Position numbers and translations under genes: made by a program. Under the pieces are notes generated by a model that searched no databases, was not told the DNA's origin, and saw only the letters and a program-made list of their open reading frames with translations. Source: Aquidulcibacter paucihalophilus (GTDB lineage: Bacteria > Pseudomonadota > Alphaproteobacteria > Caulobacterales > Caulobacteraceae). Taken from it: a stretch of 64,000 nt of DNA. Location of the stretch: NCBI GenBank assembly GCA_030285985.1, contig CP127384.1, forward strand, positions 976,001-1,040,000, given 5' to 3'. Of the stretch, positions 1-8,991 are shown in pieces (within the stretch, counting starts at the first letter, position 1; each line of letters opens with the position of its first letter).

Positions 1-1383
1 GCGGGGCGTGCAGTCCGAGGTCATGGCCAGACCCTTGTCCGTACCGTGCACCCGCACCACGCCCGCGTCGGCGGCGGTGGCCGAGTCGTGCAGGGTGTCG
101 GCCATGACGTGGCGATCATACTGCTCCCAGATCCAGCGCTTGGACGCCATGTCGGGGCAGCAGACCACCTTGATCACCGCATCGACCCAGCTCTCGGGCG
201 CGGGGACGTCGGCCGGGGCGAGGCGGGGCTGGAGCGTGGGCTGGACCCACGGACGATCATACAGGGGCGCGTCGTCGAACAGCGGGGCCAGCGGCACGTC
301 GCAGACCGTTTCGCCATGGTGCTTCAGCACCAGCCGACCGGTGTCGGTGGTGACGCCGATCACGGCGGCGTCCAGTCCCCACTTCCTGAAGATCCGGTGG
401 CCGTCTTCCTCGCGGCCCGGCTTCAGCACCGCCAGCATCCGCTCCTGGCTTTCCGACAGCATCATTTCATAGGCCGTCATCCCCTCTTCGCGCTGGGGCA
501 CGGCGTCCATGTTCAGCTCGATGCCGACTGCGCCCTTGCCGGCCATTTCGACCGAGGATGAGGTCAGGCCCGCGGCGCCCATGTCCTGAATGGCGGCGAC
601 CGCGCCCGAGGCCATCAGTTCGAGTGTCGCCTCGATCAGCAGTTTCTCGGCGAAGGGATCGCCGACCTGCACCGTCGGGCGCTTCTCGTCCGAATCCTCA
701 TCAAACTCGGCGGAAGCCATGGTCGCGCCGTGGATGCCGTCGCGGCCGGTCTTGGATCCGAAATAGACCACCGACAGGCCCGGCGCCGGGGCGGCCGAAT
801 AGAAAAGGGCATCGGCCTTGGCCACGCCCACGCACATGGCGTTGACCAGGATGTTGCCGTTGTAGCCGGCGTGGAAATTGGTCTCACCGGCCACCGTCGG
901 CACGCCGACGCAGTTGCCATAGCCGCCGATGCCGGAGACCACGCCCTTGACCAGCCGCTTCGTCTTCTCGTGAGACGGATCGCCGAAGCGCAGGGCGTTG
1001 AGCAGGGCCACGGGCCGCGCGCCCATGGTGAAGACGTCGCGCATGATGCCGCCCACGCCCGTCGCCGCACCTTGATAGGGCTCGATGAAGCTCGGGTGGT
1101 TGTGGCTCTCCATCTTGAAGATGCACGCATCGCCATCGTCGATGTCGATGACCCCGGCGTTCTCGCCCGGTCCGCAGATGACGCGGGGACCCTTGGTCGG
1201 GAATTTGCCGAGGTGAATTTTCGACGACTTGTACGAGCAGTGCTCGGACCACATCACCGAGAACACGCCGAGTTCGACGTTGTTGGGCTCGCGCCCCAGC
1301 CGGTCCAGGACGACCTGATACTCGTTCGGAGCCAGGCCGTATTCGGCGGCCAGTTCGGCCATGGTCTTTTGGGGAGCGCTCAT
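1..1383 (-). CDS. purL: Phosphoribosylformylglycinamidine synthase II, N-terminal part (cut by window edge)
   Basis: Cytosolic enzyme that converts FGAR to FGAM with ATP and glutamine-derived ammonia in de novo purine synthesis. The 461 visible codons are the N-terminal part of a small-type PurL, which works with separate PurQ (glutaminase) and PurS subunits; both are encoded at 4.0-6.4 kb. Visible conserved blocks are [10 protein letters not shown] at residues 45-54, the nucleotide-binding stretch [15 protein letters not shown] at 71-85 and [20 protein letters not shown] at 90-109. The ATG at 1383 gives the usual short N-terminus before the first conserved block. The C-terminal part lies beyond the left edge. 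The family assignment is near certain. Confidence 0.96.
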   Translation of the reverse strand, partial: MSAPQKTMAELAAEYGLAPNEYQVVLDRLGREPNNVELGVFSVMWSEHCSYKSSKIHLGKFPTKGPRVICGPGENAGVIDIDDGDACIFKMESHNHPSFIEPYQGAATGVGGIMRDVFTMGARPVALLNALRFGDPSHEKTKRLVKGVVSGIGGYGNCVGVPTVAGETNFHAGYNGNILVNAMCVGVAKADALFYSAAPAPGLSVVYFGSKTGRDGIHGATMASAEFDEDSDEKRPTVQVGDPFAEKLLIEATLELMASGAVAAIQDMGAAGLTSSSVEMAGKGAVGIELNMDAVPQREEGMTAYEMMLSESQERMLAVLKPGREEDGHRIFRKWGLDAAVIGVTTDTGRLVLKHHGETVCDVPLAPLFDDAPLYDRPWVQPTLQPRLAPADVPAPESWVDAVIKVVCCPDMASKRWIWEQYDRHVMADTLHDSATAADAGVVRVHGTDKGLAMTSDCTPR

Positions 1384-1451
1384 GGGCGCGCCTTCTAGCC
1401 GTTGAACAGAGTCGTGTCAGCCACTGCTTGGGACGCGTGCAAGATCAGGGC

Positions 1452-2249
1452 TCAGGCGGTCGTCCGTTCGACGCCGGCGCGCAGGCGGAATGACAGCACG
1501 ATGGCCCCCACCAGAACGGTCACGCCGGCGGCCAGCGCCACATAGGCCAGCATCGGGTTGCGCGCCTGCTCGGCGACGAAGGCACCAAGCAATCCCCAGG
1601 CGATCGGCAGGCCATAGGCCAGGGTCCGCAGCCGCTGCGTGACGCCGAGCGCCACGCCCGCGACAACGACGATGGCCAGAATCGCCCAGACGGTCGGCGA
1701 CAGAACCTCGGGCAGCCAGCCGTTGCCGGTGGCCACGGTGATCAGATTGACCGGGGCCGCGACGGTCAGCCAGCCGGCCAGCATGGCCAGCGGCCAGACG
1801 GTCATCCACCGGTCACGATCGCCGCGGGGCAGGGCGCGGATGGCACCGGCATTGGCCAGCAGGGGAATCAACAGGACGGCCAGCGAGCCGAAGATCAGCA
1901 CGATCGTCGCCATCTCCTGGTCGAAGGCCGCCGCCACGACCCACCAGCCGATGCCGAGCAGGGCGGCGACAGACGGCCAGCCCAGACGATGGATCAGCAC
2001 ACTCTCCCCGGTCTGGGGCAGGGCTTGCCGGACCGCATAGACGACCAGCCAGAGATAGATCACGCCCCAGATGGCGAAGGCGTAGCCGGCGACCTTCAGG
2101 GTGGTGTCGCTGTCGGCGGCAAACTCGGCCGGGCTCTGGCCCCATTGAAGCAGAACCTGTGTCTGGCCGATGACGATGGCGAAGATCGTGGCGGCCAGGA
2201 CCACCAGTCGACGGGTCATCTGCGACGGTGTGGGACGTACAATGGACAT
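1452..2249 (-). CDS. TspO/MBR-like Trp-rich polytopic membrane protein
   Basis: A 265-residue integral membrane protein with about seven hydrophobic segments. Trp-rich pieces such as WGVIYLWLVVYAVRQ, GIGWWVVAAAFDQ and WMTVWPLAMLAGWLTVA resemble the TspO/tryptophan-rich sensory protein superfamily. It is longer than classic TspO (about 160 aa), so it belongs to an extended subgroup, if to the family at all. The ATG at 2249 was chosen because the reading frame upstream lacks membrane-protein character; a second ATG lies ten codons further in. It lies 69 bp upstream of the purL start on the same strand and is divergent from the hydroxylase gene at 2373. The ligand is unknown. Confidence 0.7.
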   Translation of the reverse strand: MSIVRPTPSQMTRRLVVLAATIFAIVIGQTQVLLQWGQSPAEFAADSDTTLKVAGYAFAIWGVIYLWLVVYAVRQALPQTGESVLIHRLGWPSVAALLGIGWWVVAAAFDQEMATIVLIFGSLAVLLIPLLANAGAIRALPRGDRDRWMTVWPLAMLAGWLTVAAPVNLITVATGNGWLPEVLSPTVWAILAIVVVAGVALGVTQRLRTLAYGLPIAWGLLGAFVAEQARNPMLAYVALAAGVTVLVGAIVLSFRLRAGVERTTA

Positions 2250-2372
2250 GGCGACTCCGAATGCGGTGATCACCAGTACGCGCTCGAACGGTGAAGGTTC
2301 AATCGGCCCCTGTCGTGGTCGGTTTGACGCTTTCATCTTGACGGACGCCGTTAGCCCGCCTCCGATCTGCAA

Positions 2373-3404
2373 ATGGCGAACACCGAACAGGGCCTCCGTG
2401 CCGCGCTCGAAGCGGCAGACCGCGCGCTGGCCGCGAATCCGCGCGATCTGGCGTCTCTTATCGCCAAGGGCGACGCCCTTGAGGGGCTTGGCGACAGCCG
2501 GGCCGCGGCCAGCTTCTACAGTTCGGCCCTGCGCACGGCGGGCGACGGCAGGGGTCTGGCGGCCAGTGTGATCGCGGACCTGCGCCGCGCCCGGGCCGCT
2601 GTCGAGGCACAGGCCCAACGGTTTGAGGCGCATCTGTCGACCAGCCTCGCCGGCGCGGGCTTCAGCACCTCCACCGCAAGCGATCGCTTCGCCCTGTCCC
2701 TCGATCTGATGGCCGGCCGCAAACGGCTGTACCAGCAGGAGCCGCGCTTCTACCTGTTTCCCGGCCTGCCCCAGGTCCAGTTCCAGCCTCGCGAGACCCT
2801 GCCGTGGCTGGGGGCGATCGAGGCGGCGGCGGGCGAGATTCGCGCCGAACTGGACGCGTTGCTGGCCGAGCCCGAACTGTTCCGCCCCTATGTCGAGCCG
2901 CGTGCGGACCGGCCCAACCGGGACGCCGTCGGCATGATGTCGAACGCCGACTGGAGCGCCCTGTTTCTGTGGAAGGACGGGGAGGAACAGCCCGGGATCG
3001 CCCGACGCTGCCCGCGCACCCTGGCGGCGCTGGCTGAGGTCCCGCTGTGCCGCGTGCCGGGCCGGACGCCGTCGATCCTGTTTTCGAAGCTGAAGGCCGG
3101 CGCGCGAATCCCGCCGCACCACGGCCTGATAAATACGCGCCTGATCTGCCATTTGCCGCTGATCGCGCCGCCCGGCAGCCGGTTCCGCGTCGGCAATGAC
3201 ACGCGCGAATGGCGCGAGGGCGAGGCCTGGGCGTTCGACGACACCATCGAGCATGAGGCCGCGAACGACAGCGGTCAGGACCGCACCATCCTGATCTTCG
3301 ACGTCTGGAAGCCGGAGATGAGCGAGGAGGAGCGGGCGCTGGTCTCGGCGTTGTTCCAGGCGGTCGATGCCTACGGAGCCGGCGGTCAGGCCTGGGGGGT
3401 CTAG
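2373..3404 (+). CDS. Aspartyl/asparaginyl beta-hydroxylase family dioxygenase
   Basis: A 343-residue protein. The C-terminal half is an Asp/Asn beta-hydroxylase domain (2-oxoglutarate and Fe(II)-dependent cupin fold). The first iron ligand lies in PPHHGLINTRLICHLPL near residue 248. The second lies in AFDDTIEHEAAN near residue 292 and is followed by the 2OG-contacting arginine in DRTILIFDVWKP. The N-terminal 90 residues are helical and TPR-like (repeated A-x-x-A-L and ALEGLGDSRAAASFYSSAL). Bacterial relatives hydroxylate peptides or lipid A; the substrate here cannot be read. The stop overlaps the convergent acetyltransferase stop by 4 bp. Confidence 0.87.
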   Translation: MANTEQGLRAALEAADRALAANPRDLASLIAKGDALEGLGDSRAAASFYSSALRTAGDGRGLAASVIADLRRARAAVEAQAQRFEAHLSTSLAGAGFSTSTASDRFALSLDLMAGRKRLYQQEPRFYLFPGLPQVQFQPRETLPWLGAIEAAAGEIRAELDALLAEPELFRPYVEPRADRPNRDAVGMMSNADWSALFLWKDGEEQPGIARRCPRTLAALAEVPLCRVPGRTPSILFSKLKAGARIPPHHGLINTRLICHLPLIAPPGSRFRVGNDTREWREGEAWAFDDTIEHEAANDSGQDRTILIFDVWKPEMSEEERALVSALFQAVDAYGAGGQAWGV

Positions 3405-3946
3405 GTCTTCAGGCGAGCCGGGTTGCCCACGGCGGTCGCGCCCTGGGGCACATCCCGCGTGACCACCGATCCGGCACCGATGATGGCGTCATCGCCGATG
3501 GTGACGCCGGGCAGGATGATGGCACCGCCACCGATCCAGACGTTCCTTCCGATCGTGATGGACCGGCCGAACTCGATCCCTTGAGCCCGCTGGACCGGAT
3601 CGCGAGGATGGTCGGCGGTGAGGATCTGTACCCCCGGACCAATCTGGGTCTGGTCGCCGATCTCGACCTCGCACACGTCCAGCACGACGCAGTTGAAATT
3701 CATGAACACGCCGCGGCTGAGCCGGATGTTGTAGCCGTAGTCACAGTGGAACGGCGGCCGGACGATCGCGCCTTCGCCGACCTCGCCCATACGCTGGCGC
3801 AGCAGGTCGCGGCGCTCGGCCGGGCTGGCCGCCATGGCAGCGTTGTAGCGGGCCATCCATTGTTTGGCGGCGGTCTGGTCGGCCTGAAGCTCGGGATCGC
3901 CCGGATCATAGGGCAGGCCCGAGATCATCTTCTGGCGTTCGCTCAT
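3401..3946 (-). CDS. Sugar O-acetyltransferase, maltose acetyltransferase/NodL type (left-handed beta-helix)
   Basis: A 181-residue hexapeptide-repeat acyltransferase. It opens with the Mac-type helical domain (MSERQKMISGLPYDPGDPEL, about residues 1-60), followed by LbH repeats such as NIRLSRGVFMNFNCVVLDV, IGDQTQIGPGVQI, ITIGRNVWIGGGAIILPG and VTIGDDAIIGAGSVVTRDV. The catalytic His is in LTADHPRD. It transfers acetyl from acetyl-CoA to a sugar hydroxyl; the sugar is unknown. An ATG two codons upstream (3952) is an alternative start with a better-spaced G-rich stretch. It sits between purQ and purL on the same strand but has no evident purine role. Confidence 0.88.
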   Translation of the reverse strand: MSERQKMISGLPYDPGDPELQADQTAAKQWMARYNAAMAASPAERRDLLRQRMGEVGEGAIVRPPFHCDYGYNIRLSRGVFMNFNCVVLDVCEVEIGDQTQIGPGVQILTADHPRDPVQRAQGIEFGRSITIGRNVWIGGGAIILPGVTIGDDAIIGAGSVVTRDVPQGATAVGNPARLKT

Positions 3947-4023
3947 GAACATCGGTCGGCCCCCGGGACTGCGCCCCGGGAGATCGACCGACACGCGGCG
4001 TCAGGTCAAGGCCGCAGACCGAT

Positions 4024-4686
4024 TCAGGCCGCCGCGAAGACGCTGCGGAACAGGGTCGCGCCGTCGGCTGAGCCGAGCTCTTCCTCGAACGCCCGGTCCG
4101 GGTGGGGCATCATCCCCAGCACATTGCCGCGGGCGTTCTGGATGCCGGCGATGTCGGCCACCGAGCCGTTGGGATTGTCGACATAGCGGAAGACCACCTG
4201 CCCCTCGCCCTCGATGCGGGCCAGGGTCTCGGCGTCGGCGAAATAGTTTCCGTCGCCATTGCCCTGGGTCATGACGACCTCGCGCTGGCCCTGGTAGCCG
4301 GCGGTGAAACGGGTCTGGCCGTTGGCCACGGTCAGGGCGATCGGCTTGCAGACGTATTTGAGCCCGGCGTTCCGCAGCAGGGCGCCCGGAAGCATCCCCG
4401 CCTCGCAGAGGATCTGGAAGCCGTTGCAGATGCCGACAACCGCCACACCGTCGTCCGAGGCCTTCTTCACTGCCTGCATGACCGGCGACTGCGCGGCCAT
4501 GGCGCCGCAGCGCAGATAGTCGCCGTAGGAAAAGCCGCCCGGCAGCACGATCAGGTCGAGGCCCGACGGCAACTCCGTCTCCTGGTGCCAGACCATTTCG
4601 ACGCGCTCGCCGGTGGAGCGTTCGACGGCGACCTTGCAGTCGCGGTCGCAGTTGGAACCCGGGAAGACGATGACGGCTGCGCTCAT
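4024..4686 (-). CDS. purQ: Phosphoribosylformylglycinamidine synthase, glutaminase subunit
   Basis: A 220-residue class I glutamine amidotransferase that supplies ammonia to PurL. Diagnostic features are the N-terminal [13 protein letters not shown], the oxyanion strand [16 protein letters not shown], the nucleophile cysteine in GICNGFQIL near residue 90 and the C-terminal catalytic His in [11 protein letters not shown] followed by the expected Glu. The length matches stand-alone PurQ. It is separated from purS-purC by PEBP and HD-domain genes on the same strand, so it may be transcribed from the purC promoter. Confidence 0.97.
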   Translation of the reverse strand: MSAAVIVFPGSNCDRDCKVAVERSTGERVEMVWHQETELPSGLDLIVLPGGFSYGDYLRCGAMAAQSPVMQAVKKASDDGVAVVGICNGFQILCEAGMLPGALLRNAGLKYVCKPIALTVANGQTRFTAGYQGQREVVMTQGNGDGNYFADAETLARIEGEGQVVFRYVDNPNGSVADIAGIQNARGNVLGMMPHPDRAFEEELGSADGATLFRSVFAAA

Positions 4687-4719
4687 GGCGCGGCCCTGTA
4701 GCAGCGTTTGCCGCTCATG

Positions 4720-5433
4720 TCAGGGTCTGGCGCCCTCGGGCGTCTCACGCCGCACCCGGGCGAGGAAATCCGTCATCACCTCGACCCGGTCGCCGGCCAG
4801 CGCCCGGGCCGCCGCCGTCTTCAGCCGCGGCGGAATGTCGACAGCGAATCGCTCGATCCGACCCAGCGCCTGATCGTAGTCCGGTCGGTCGGCGGTCGCC
4901 GCCAGCAGTCGCGCGGCACCGAGGGCCCCGAGGAAGTCCAGCGCATCGGCGTCGTGCAGGACAACGGCTTCGGCCCCGTCCGGCTCCTTGTCGTACATAT
5001 GGCCGAGGATGGCGGCGCGGACGGCGGGGAATTTCTCCATTGGAAAGCCGGCCTCCGTCAGGAAGGGCTCGGCCAGTTCCACCGACCGGACCGCATGGTC
5101 CTTTCCGGCGACCGCGAAGGGCGCGATCCCGCCCCAGTCATGCAGGAAGGCCGCGGCGAACAGCACGTCAGCATCGACGGTCAGTCCCTCGGCCTCGGCC
5201 AGAGCCATGCCCAGCAGATAGTTGCGCTCGGAGTGACGCACGCCCCAGCTCGGGTGCTGGAGATGGGTGTTCGCCTGCTCGTACACCGCGCGCCGCCACG
5301 GGCTGTCGAGCGGGATGCCCGCCGGCGTCGCCGTCAGGGGTGCCGCGACTGCCGCGGGCTCCTGCGCCGCCGAAGCGCTCGCCGGGGCCAGCAGAAGCGC
5401 GCCCGCTGCGATGGCCAGAACCAGGGTCTTCAT
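4720..5433 (-). CDS. Exported HD-domain phosphohydrolase-like protein
   Basis: A 237-residue protein starting with a clear signal peptide (MKTLVLAIAAGALLLAPASASA, cleavage predicted after ASA). An HD-type metal site follows: RHSERNYLLG near residue 70, HDWGG near residue 96 and HDADALDFLG near 155. HD hydrolases usually cleave phosphomonoesters or phosphodiesters of nucleotides in the cytosol, so a secreted version between purQ and a PEBP gene is uncommon. The SD GGAGAGG precedes the ATG at 5433. The substrate is unknown. A role in scavenging extracytoplasmic nucleotides is only a context-based guess. Confidence 0.8.
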   Translation of the reverse strand: MKTLVLAIAAGALLLAPASASAAQEPAAVAAPLTATPAGIPLDSPWRRAVYEQANTHLQHPSWGVRHSERNYLLGMALAEAEGLTVDADVLFAAAFLHDWGGIAPFAVAGKDHAVRSVELAEPFLTEAGFPMEKFPAVRAAILGHMYDKEPDGAEAVVLHDADALDFLGALGAARLLAATADRPDYDQALGRIERFAVDIPPRLKTAAARALAGDRVEVMTDFLARVRRETPEGARP

Positions 5434-5458
5434 GCCGCCTCTCCCGATGGATGCCTGC

Positions 5459-5932
5459 TCAGCCGCGGTTCTCGTACACGCCGGTGATCGAGGCCCTGGC
5501 CAGCGTATGGAAATGCAGGTTGAAGCCGAACACGGCACCCGAATTCTCCGGCGTGACCTCAAGGCGCTCCGTGTCCACGGCGAAGACGGTGAAGATGTAG
5601 CGGTGCGGCCCGTGGCCTGCAGGCGGCGCGGCACCGCCGAAGCCCGGCTCACCGAAATCCGTGCGGCCTTCGACCGCGCCCTCGGGCAGGCCGGTGGACG
5701 AGGCACCCTCGGCCAGTTCGGTCACATCGGCCGGAATGTTGGCCACGGTCCAGTGCCAGAAGCCCGAGCCCGTCGGCGCGTCGGGATCGTAGCAGGTGAC
5801 GGCGAAGCTCTTCGTACCTTCGGGCGCGCCGGACCAGGCCAGCTGCGGCGACCGGTTGCCCTTCGCATACACCTGGTCGTCCGGCAGGGCACCGCCGTCG
5901 GCGAATCCCGTGGAGGTGAGGGTGAAGGTCAT
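5459..5932 (-). CDS. YbhB/YbcL family Raf kinase inhibitor-like (PEBP) protein
   Basis: A 157-residue phosphatidylethanolamine-binding-protein family member. Diagnostic pieces are GNRSPQLAWSGAPEGTKSFAVTCYDPDAP, then FWHWTVANIPADV, and GPHRYIFTVFAVD, which line the anion-binding pocket. No signal peptide is visible. Bacterial members have poorly defined roles, and ligand binding or kinase modulation has been proposed for relatives. The gene ends 25 bp before the HD-domain gene on the same strand and sits inside the pur gene run, with no obvious biochemical link to purines. Confidence 0.92.
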   Translation of the reverse strand: MTFTLTSTGFADGGALPDDQVYAKGNRSPQLAWSGAPEGTKSFAVTCYDPDAPTGSGFWHWTVANIPADVTELAEGASSTGLPEGAVEGRTDFGEPGFGGAAPPAGHGPHRYIFTVFAVDTERLEVTPENSGAVFGFNLHFHTLARASITGVYENRG

Positions 5933-5988
5933 GGGGCGCTCCTCGCTGCGTATGGACTGACCCTAACGCACGAACGCGGCCCGCGTCG

Positions 5989-6120
5989 CTAGTGCGCCGC
6001 TTCCTTCGCGGCCGGCGTGAAGGCCCGATCGTCGGTCAGGCCGCCGGCCAGGGCCGCGGCGAAAATCAGTGCGCCGACGACGACAAACGCTACGACCGAA
6101 AAGCGGATCAGCCGGTTCAT
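5989..6120 (-). CDS. 43-aa single-pass membrane microprotein, coupled to purS
   Basis: The frame reads MNRLIRFSVVAFVVVGALIF at its start, a basic N-terminus followed by one hydrophobic helix (about residues 6-26), then a short polar tail with Asp, Arg and Lys ending in KEAAH. Its ATG overlaps the purS TGA (ATGA, 6117-6120), so translation is probably coupled. I do not recognise a family. The coupled position, clean stop and membrane pattern favour a real gene. It could modulate a membrane-associated partner or simply be a lineage-specific small protein. Confidence 0.6.
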   Translation of the reverse strand: MNRLIRFSVVAFVVVGALIFAAALAGGLTDDRAFTPAAKEAAH

Positions 6121-6356
6121 GCGACCTCGATGCGGTAGCTTTCGATCACGGTGTTGGCCAGCAGGGTCTCGCACATGCGTTTGACCTCGGCGGCCTTGTC
6201 CTCGACGCCGTCGGCGAGGTCGAACTCGATCATCTTGCCGACGCGGGCATTCGACACGCCGGTCCAGCCCAGGCCGTGAAGCGCGCCCTCGACGGCCTTG
6301 CCCTGAACGTCCAGCACGCCCGGCTTGAGGAAGACGTGAACCTTGACCTTCGCCAT
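6117..6356 (-). CDS. purS: Phosphoribosylformylglycinamidine synthase subunit PurS
   Basis: A 79-residue small subunit that bridges PurQ and PurL in the three-part FGAM synthase. It shows the typical [20 protein letters not shown] start, GLGWTGVSNARVGKMIEFDL in the middle and MCETLLANTVIESYRIEV at the end. The start codon shares one base with the purC stop (TGATG) and its stop overlaps the next small ORF (ATGA), so three consecutive genes are translationally linked. Confidence 0.96.
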   Translation of the reverse strand: MAKVKVHVFLKPGVLDVQGKAVEGALHGLGWTGVSNARVGKMIEFDLADGVEDKAAEVKRMCETLLANTVIESYRIEVA

Positions 6357-7114
6357 CAGTGCAGTCCCCCCTGAATCACGGTCGGCATGTCCTTCATGAT
6401 GCCGAGGCGGCGGGCCACCTCGGTGTAGCTTTCGATCACATTGCCCAGATCGCGACGGAAGCGGTCCTTGTCCAGCTTCTCGCCCGTGTTGGTGTCCCAC
6501 AGGCGGCAGGAGTCGGGGCTGATCTCGTCGGCCAGAAGCACGCGCGAGAAATCGTTCTCCCACACGCGTCCGAACTCGATCTTGAAGTCCACCAGGGTGA
6601 TTCCGACCGCGCCGAACATGCCCGACAGATAGTCGTTCACCCGCACGGTCATGGCCAGGATGTCGTCCAGCTCCTGGGTCGTGGCCCAGTTGAAGGCGGT
6701 GATGTGCTCCTCGGTGACCATCGGGTCGTTGAGCTCATCCTTCTTCAGATAGAATTCGATGATCGAGCGGGGCAGGGGCGTGCCTTCGTCGATGCCGAGG
6801 CGCTGGCTCATCGAGCCGGCGACGATGTTGCGGCAGACGACCTCGAGCGGGATGATCTCGACCTCGCGGATCAGCTGCTCGCGCAGGTTCAGCCGCTTGA
6901 TGAAGTGGTTGGTCACGCCGATGCCGTTCAGGCGCGACATGACGAACTCGCTGATACGATTGTTGATCACGCCCTTGCCCTCGAGCTGGGCCTTTTTCTC
7001 ACCATTGAAGGCGGTGGCGTCGTCCTTGAAATACTGGATCAGGGTGCCGGGCTCGGGTCCTTCGTAGAGGATCTTGGCCTTGCCCTCGTAAATCTTCTTG
7101 CGCTTGACGTTCAT
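6356..7114 (-). CDS. purC: SAICAR synthase (phosphoribosylaminoimidazole-succinocarboxamide synthase)
   Basis: A 252-residue cytosolic enzyme joining CAIR and aspartate with ATP to form SAICAR. Conserved pieces are [14 protein letters not shown] at the N-terminus (nucleotide loop), [21 protein letters not shown] with the [12 protein letters not shown] segment, and [10 protein letters not shown] followed by [14 protein letters not shown]. The length is standard for bacterial PurC. It is the first gene of the minus-strand pur run; the 273-bp region upstream is shared with the divergent DUF1476 gene and should carry its promoter. Confidence 0.97.
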   Translation of the reverse strand: MNVKRKKIYEGKAKILYEGPEPGTLIQYFKDDATAFNGEKKAQLEGKGVINNRISEFVMSRLNGIGVTNHFIKRLNLREQLIREVEIIPLEVVCRNIVAGSMSQRLGIDEGTPLPRSIIEFYLKKDELNDPMVTEEHITAFNWATTQELDDILAMTVRVNDYLSGMFGAVGITLVDFKIEFGRVWENDFSRVLLADEISPDSCRLWDTNTGEKLDKDRFRRDLGNVIESYTEVARRLGIMKDMPTVIQGGLH

Positions 7115-7304
7115 AGTGGCTGGTCCGGACGGGGCACGACGGAAACGGCTATCGCGCGGCCAGATGGGGGTCTGGGCGGCTCAATCCGGAATCGGGCGGG
7201 CGGGAAAAGTCGCGGGAACCCTTAGCGGATGCGTTGCCGCGACACAAACCGATGGCATTGCGGCAAGGCCTGCCGTCGCGGTGTCGCAACCCGGCGGGTT
7301 CCGG

Positions 7305-7332
7305 TTGCGTTCGGCCATGGGGTGGCTATAGA
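7305..7332 (+). promoter_or_regulatory. Sigma-70-type promoter for the DUF1476 gene
   Basis: TTGCGT at 7305-7310 and TATAGA at 7327-7332 are separated by 16 bp and lie 56 bp before the ATG at 7388, a good match to a housekeeping promoter. This is a prediction by eye. Confidence 0.5.
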
Positions 7333-7387
7333 CCACCTCGACTGCGGCCGTGCTTTCAGGCCGCCCAAACGGAGCCTAGCGACGCCC

Positions 7388-7711
7388 ATGACCACCTTCG
7401 ACGATCGGGAAAAGGGCTTCGAGTCCAAATACGCCCTCGATCAGGCCCAGGAGTTCAAGGCGGTCGCCCGGCGCAACAAGCTGCTGGGTCTCTGGGCCGC
7501 CGAGAAAATGGGTCTGAACGCCGACCGCGCCGAGGAGTACGGCCGCGCTATCGTGAAGGCTGACTTCGAACAGCCGGGCGAGGAAGACGTCTACCGCAAG
7601 ATCGCCCAGGACCTCGAAGGTGCCGGCCTGACCGTCTCCGAAGGTGAGATCCGCCGCAAGATGGATGAACTGTCGTCGGTCGCGCGCGAGCAGATTCGCA
7701 ACGACGAATAG
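7388..7711 (+). CDS. F1-ATPase inhibitor, zeta subunit (DUF1476)
   Basis: A 107-residue soluble protein matching DUF1476: MTTFDDREKGFESKYALDQA at the start, then RRNKLLGLWAAEKMGL and a C-terminal helical part with REQIRNDE. In Paracoccus and relatives this family is the zeta subunit, which blocks ATP hydrolysis by the F1FO ATP synthase through its N-terminus inserting into F1. The ATG at 7388 gives the canonical N-terminus. It is a single-gene unit with a promoter upstream and a bidirectional hairpin terminator downstream. Confidence 0.9.
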   Translation: MTTFDDREKGFESKYALDQAQEFKAVARRNKLLGLWAAEKMGLNADRAEEYGRAIVKADFEQPGEEDVYRKIAQDLEGAGLTVSEGEIRRKMDELSSVAREQIRNDE

Positions 7712-7736
7712 TCTGCCGCAGCATTCGAACGAAAAA

Positions 7737-7762
7737 GGGCCGCTCCAGTGATGGAGCGGCCC
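7737..7762. terminator. Bidirectional intrinsic terminator
   Basis: Perfect 11-bp stem GGGCCGCTCCA / TGGAGCGGCCC with a GTGA loop, between convergent genes. Five A residues precede it (T-tract when read on the minus strand) and TTCTC follows it, so it can serve both the DUF1476 gene and the fasciclin gene. Confidence 0.85.
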
Positions 7763-7787
7763 TTCTCGTATCCGGCTGAGGCCGGGT

Positions 7788-8381
7788 TTAGTTCGGCATC
7801 ACCACCGTATCGATGGCGTGGATCACGCCGTTCGAGGCCGGAACGTCGGCCTGGACGACGCGCGAGGCGCCACCGTTCTCGTCGGTCAGGGTGACCGAGC
7901 CGTCGGCACCGATACGGGCCGTCAGCACGCCGCCTTCGACCGTGGTCAGGGCGGCGCTGCCGCCACCGGCCTGGATCTGCTGCGTCAGAGCGGCCGCATC
8001 CACCCGACCCGGGACCACGTGATAGGTCAGGATCCTGGTCAGGTCGGCCTTGCCGGCGGGTGCCATCAGGGTCTCACGGGTCGCGGCGGGGACCTTTTCA
8101 AAGGCGGCGTTGGTCGGGGCGAAGACGGTGAAGGGGCCGGCACCGCCGAGGGTTCCGGCCAGATCGGCCGCGGTCACGGCGCTGACCAGGGTGCTGAAGT
8201 CGGCATTGCCCTGGGCGACGGCGACGACCGTGCCGGTGCCGGCCGGAGCCGGGGCCATGGCGGCGGTGTCGGCAGCGGTGGCATCCGCCGGGGCGGCCTG
8301 CTCGGCGTTGTTGCAGGCTGCGAGGGCCAGCAGGGCGGCGATCGATACGCCGGCAAGCGTGGCGGTGCGGGTGAACTTCAT
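7788..8381 (-). CDS. Fasciclin (FAS1) domain lipoprotein
   Basis: A 197-residue protein. The N-terminus is a lipoprotein signal peptide with the lipobox LAAC near residue 23, followed by an Ala/Pro/Asp-rich linker (about 24-55) and one FAS1 domain. Hallmarks are FTVFAPTNAAFEKVP (H1 motif region), LTRILTYHVVPG and the C-terminal ADVPASNGVIHAIDTVVMPN. FAS1 lipoproteins are surface-associated and often adhesive or stress-linked. In actinobacteria such genes are controlled by the SigK/RskA pair; a similar sigma/anti-sigma pair lies at 36.5-37.8 kb, but a link is unproven. Confidence 0.93.
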   Translation of the reverse strand: MKFTRTATLAGVSIAALLALAACNNAEQAAPADATAADTAAMAPAPAGTGTVVAVAQGNADFSTLVSAVTAADLAGTLGGAGPFTVFAPTNAAFEKVPAATRETLMAPAGKADLTRILTYHVVPGRVDAAALTQQIQAGGGSAALTTVEGGVLTARIGADGSVTLTDENGGASRVVQADVPASNGVIHAIDTVVMPN

Positions 8382-8502
8382 GGGTCTACTCTCCTGAGCG
8401 ACCGCCCTGTCGGCGGTTCGCGGGGAGGTACTGCTCAGCGGCCCAAAGGATGCATGCCCGCCCGCAATCAGGGCGCGACACGTGACCGCACCCCTCCACT
8501 TT

Positions 8503-8991
8503 TCAGAGAAGGCGCGTCAGGACTGACCACGCCGCCGCCTTCTCCGACAACGGCCTGGTATGGGCGGGGCTGGAAGAGGGCAGATCGATCAGATCGATGC
8601 CTGCAGGGCGCAGGAGGGTGCGCCTGCCCAGCCTTGCGGCCGTTCCGCCATTGAAGGCCACGGCCCGCAGGGCGGGCAGGGTGTTGATCAGCCGGTTCAG
8701 ATCGGCGGCCTCGACGTCGCGGATGGCGGTGTCCAGACTTCCGGGCCGACGGGCGCTGGCGATCACATCCCACAGGCCCACGCCGGCCGCCTTCAGCGCC
8801 TCCAGCCGGTCGGGGTAGGGCTGGGCCACAAGGTCGACACTGATCACGCCGCCGACCAGTCGCCAGAAGCCGTTCTGCGGGTGGCCATAGTATTGACCGG
8901 CCTTCAACGATGCATCGCCGGGCAGGCTGCCGAGGATCAGCAGTCGCGTGTGCGAATCGACGACAGGGTCGAAAGCGCGCTTGAGGCTCAC
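8503..8991 (-). CDS. DNA-deoxyinosine (hypoxanthine-DNA) glycosylase, UDG family 6
   Basis: A 162-residue UDG-superfamily repair enzyme. The first motif, RLLILGSLPGDASL, followed by YYGHPQNGFWRLVG, is typical of family 6 (hypoxanthine-DNA glycosylase), which removes deaminated adenine from DNA. A second motif, LPSSSPAHTR, lies near residue 138. It starts at GTG (8991), which overlaps the purB stop as GTGA, so it is translated with purB. Pairing purine synthesis with removal of mis-incorporated or deaminated purine is a plausible functional link. Confidence 0.85.
   Translation of the reverse strand: MSLKRAFDPVVDSHTRLLILGSLPGDASLKAGQYYGHPQNGFWRLVGGVISVDLVAQPYPDRLEALKAAGVGLWDVIASARRPGSLDTAIRDVEAADLNRLINTLPALRAVAFNGGTAARLGRRTLLRPAGIDLIDLPSSSPAHTRPLSEKAAAWSVLTRLL

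Noticed and set aside
1452..3254. A 600-residue reading of the TspO-like frame
   Set aside because: The first 335 residues are antisense to the Asp/Asn hydroxylase gene and are Arg/Gln-rich; the membrane protein begins at the ATG at 2249.
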